Positions 30,415 to 32,382 of a stretch of 32,382 bases of DNA are shown here, one piece after another. Under the pieces are notes generated by a model. The model saw nothing but the letters and a program-made list of their open reading frames with translations, was not told the DNA's origin and did no database searches. Within the stretch, counting starts at the first letter, position 1. Each line of letters begins with the position of its first letter. The position numbers and the translations under genes are program-made. Origin of the DNA: Bacteroidota bacterium (GTDB lineage Bacteria > Bacteroidota > Bacteroidia > JABDFU01); NCBI GenBank assembly GCA_013286655.1, contig JABDFG010000028.1, forward strand, positions 1-32,382. Reading direction: 5' to 3'.

Positions 30415-32382
30415 TCAGTTTATAATTATTTTTTTAACCGTCTCACCGGTTTGATTTTTCAGACTTACAAAATACAGGCCACTGCCAAAATTTCCAAGAG
30501 CCAGTTGCTGAGTATAAGCTCCCGAAAATTCAGGTAGTTTTTCCGTATACAATACTTGTCCAAGAATATTTTTCAGCTCCAGAATATAATCGCATTGGAG
30601 TGTTGAAGTAACCAAAACCGTGAACTTCCCATCATTTGGATTTGGATAAACTCCGAGTGTATTATCATTTTGAGTTTTATCTGCAATTCCTGTAACCGCT
30701 GAACCGAGCGTAATATTATCCAGGTATAGCATATTTCCCCAATCCGACCTACACTCAAATGAAAACATTACCATAGACTGCCCGATAACGTTATTAAGTT
30801 TGAGAGTATCTGTTTTCCAAAAATCATGCGGAGTTTTTGAGGTGCAATTTGGATACATTACGGTATCTATATATGATCCTGTAGTACTCAGCTGAATGCC
30901 TCCTTTTTTTATAAGATTGCTCCAGGTTGCACCGCAATCTGTCGAATAACTTACGGCCAACGTATCCTGGCCTGTGCTGCCGGATTGGGGAGCATACGCA
31001 TAATCAAATGTCAATATTGGATTGGTCGCTTTTGAAAAATCATATTGAGGAGTATGGATAGCGTATTTTTTACCGATATTATCAGCGCATATATTATCAA
31101 AATAGATACAGGAAGCACTTTTCAAATAAGCTCCATAAAGATTTGTAGTTTCCAATTCGTGTATAAAATCCCATCCTATGGTATTGCTGTCCAGGCGATG
31201 CCAGCACCAGGCCGAGTCAGTTCCGGTTTGCTTCCAGCCGGAAGGGGGAAACGTAGCCGTTTCAAAGCCTTGTGCAATAACAGGGCTGTATCCTTGAGAG
31301 ATGATATTAAAGTTAACATTAAGCGTATCGTTTGAGGGAACTGTGTCATTAACTCCATTTGGCATAGAGGTATACGCTTTAATACTATGTGCACCCGCTG
31401 ATAAAGACTGCAAGGGCAATGTAATGTTATTTCTACCAAGCCGGTTAAGGCTACCCGTCCAGCTTTGCGTTTGAACTGCCCCATTATCTATTTGATAATT
31501 TACAGAGGCTGTCGTTAATTTATTTATTCCCTTATTCTGAACAGTTAATACAGGGAGGTATGATGCACTGCATTCTTCAGTTGGCGTCGAAATAAAACTT
31601 ATACCGGCATCATTCGTAGCATAAGAACTGGCATTTTTATCTAAATAATTGTATTCGTTATATAAAACTGCCAGGTGTGGAGAGTTGTGCCCCATCCCAT
31701 ACACTGTCGTTAAATGAGCTACAGCTCCTGAATCGTATAAATTTTGGTAGGCAGTTGTCACGATTGTTCTAAACGAGGAGTGATATGAATCAAAGCCGGT
31801 TGGACCGGTATCATTGGAACCAATAGTCATGGCTATTGGTATGTATTTCCCGTTGGAATAAGGAAAATAATAAGAAGGTACCTTATCATTGGCTTCCAGT
31901 ATTCCTCCAATGGCCGGTGTTCTCACTTCGATACCACGAAAACGCCAGTAATTTATCAGTCCATAACGAAGAGCCGCCTTTCCTCCCATTGAAAAACCAT
32001 TCATATAAATGTGTGTATTATCAATCGTATAATTGGACATGGTAAGCCGAATAGCTTGGGTAATAATGGCTGTGTCGTTAAAAAAATCACAGGAAGCACA
32101 TCTGGGAGAAGGTGCCACGAAAATGGCATTCAAACTTGTTTGACCCGGCGCAGTATCCAAAGGCATCATATAATATTTCAAATAATCATGTGGATTATCC
32201 CCATTATCCTGCAAGCCCACAATCAATTTGTATTTATGCGCAGGGTTATAGTCAGGCGGTACATAATACCATATGGGCCAGCCATGCACGCCGGAAAAAG
32301 TAACTGTATCCTCGAAAAGTCCGGTCTTTTGTGCCGAAGAATTTTGAACTGACAGGATCGTGATAAGTAATGTAACTAAACA
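30415..32382 (-). CDS. T9SS-sorted esterase-like secreted protein (5' end outside window)
   Basis: The frame is open to the right edge. The last bases encode the end of a signal peptide (LLITILSVQNSSAQ), so only a few codons are missing. The N-terminal domain is an alpha/beta-hydrolase of the esterase/PHB-depolymerase type, with the nucleophile elbow GFSMGG, a possible acid in IGSNDTG and a histidine in YGMGHNSPH. A CARDB-like Ig segment (about residues 230-330 of the visible part) and a jelly-roll-like domain (about 345-530) follow. The last 80 residues are a type A T9SS sorting domain, with GVYPNPNDGKF and SGLYFV. It is probably exported and anchored or released at the cell surface. Confidence 0.9.
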   Translation of the reverse strand, partial: CLVTLLITILSVQNSSAQKTGLFEDTVTFSGVHGWPIWYYVPPDYNPAHKYKLIVGLQDNGDNPHDYLKYYMMPLDTAPGQTSLNAIFVAPSPRCASCDFFNDTAIITQAIRLTMSNYTIDNTHIYMNGFSMGGKAALRYGLINYWRFRGIEVRTPAIGGILEANDKVPSYYFPYSNGKYIPIAMTIGSNDTGPTGFDSYHSSFRTIVTTAYQNLYDSGAVAHLTTVYGMGHNSPHLAVLYNEYNYLDKNASSYATNDAGISFISTPTEECSASYLPVLTVQNKGINKLTTASVNYQIDNGAVQTQSWTGSLNRLGRNNITLPLQSLSAGAHSIKAYTSMPNGVNDTVPSNDTLNVNFNIISQGYSPVIAQGFETATFPPSGWKQTGTDSAWCWHRLDSNTIGWDFIHELETTNLYGAYLKSASCIYFDNICADNIGKKYAIHTPQYDFSKATNPILTFDYAYAPQSGSTGQDTLAVSYSTDCGATWSNLIKKGGIQLSTTGSYIDTVMYPNCTSKTPHDFWKTDTLKLNNVIGQSMVMFSFECRSDWGNMLYLDNITLGSAVTGIADKTQNDNTLGVYPNPNDGKFTVLVTSTLQCDYILELKNILGQVLYTEKLPEFSGAYTQQLALGNFGSGLYFVSLKNQTGETVKKIIIN

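Noticed and set aside
1-32382. CRISPR array, tRNA, rRNA or insertion sequence
   Set aside because: I saw no regularly spaced repeats, no tRNA-like ends and no transposase-like protein. A faint tRNA could be missed by eye.

Overview
The window (32,382 bases, AT-rich) comes from a member of the Bacteroidota. Evidence for this is a Bacteroidetes-type conjugation (tra) operon, BfmA/BtgA-type and MobB-type mobilization genes, a type IX secretion (T9SS) C-terminal sorting domain, and several upstream matches to the Bacteroidetes -7 promoter element TAnnTTTG. I cannot name a genus. I see no rRNA, tRNA, integrase, transposase or CRISPR array.

Layout. (1) 1-11265, minus strand: a conjugation operon read right to left: an Xre-type regulator, then TraE-, TraF-, TraG-, TraJ-, TraK-, TraN- and TraM-like proteins, a VirB5/TrbJ-like protein and a TraO-like protein. 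Ten bases further on is a large secreted protein with Ig-like repeats that runs off the left edge and is split by a frameshift in an A7 run. (2) 11507-16849, mostly plus strand: accessory genes of the element (DUF932 protein, broken zinc-ribbon protein, RadC/JAB protein, small unknowns). Two of the blocks here are headed by copies of the same roughly 250-base structured leader, each leading into a peptide that begins MNQ. (3) 16892-20051, minus strand: an ABC-type ATPase, an HNH nuclease and a SEC-C protein in one tight operon, resembling a Septu-like anti-phage module with an extra gene. (4) 20367-21622: small genes, including a histone H1-like protein. (5) 21623-24040: a long non-coding stretch that may hold oriT, then mobA and mobB with an intrinsic terminator. 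(6) 24354-32382: a chromosome-like region with an AlkD-type DNA repair protein, a second H1-like protein, an ArsR/SRPBCC/DoxX/YdeI operon, a lipoprotein, a CPBP membrane protease, DusB, and a T9SS-sorted esterase-like protein cut by the right edge.

Regions 1-5 read as most of an integrative conjugative or mobilizable element whose integrase, coupling protein and ends lie outside the window. Regions 2 and 3 are its cargo: possible anti-restriction and stability functions plus a defence operon. The best candidates for something undescribed are the duplicated structured leader, whose two copies keep pairing through a compensatory base change, and the three-gene ATPase/HNH/SEC-C operon. Three genes look frameshifted at short homopolymers, so base-call errors must be separated from real decay.
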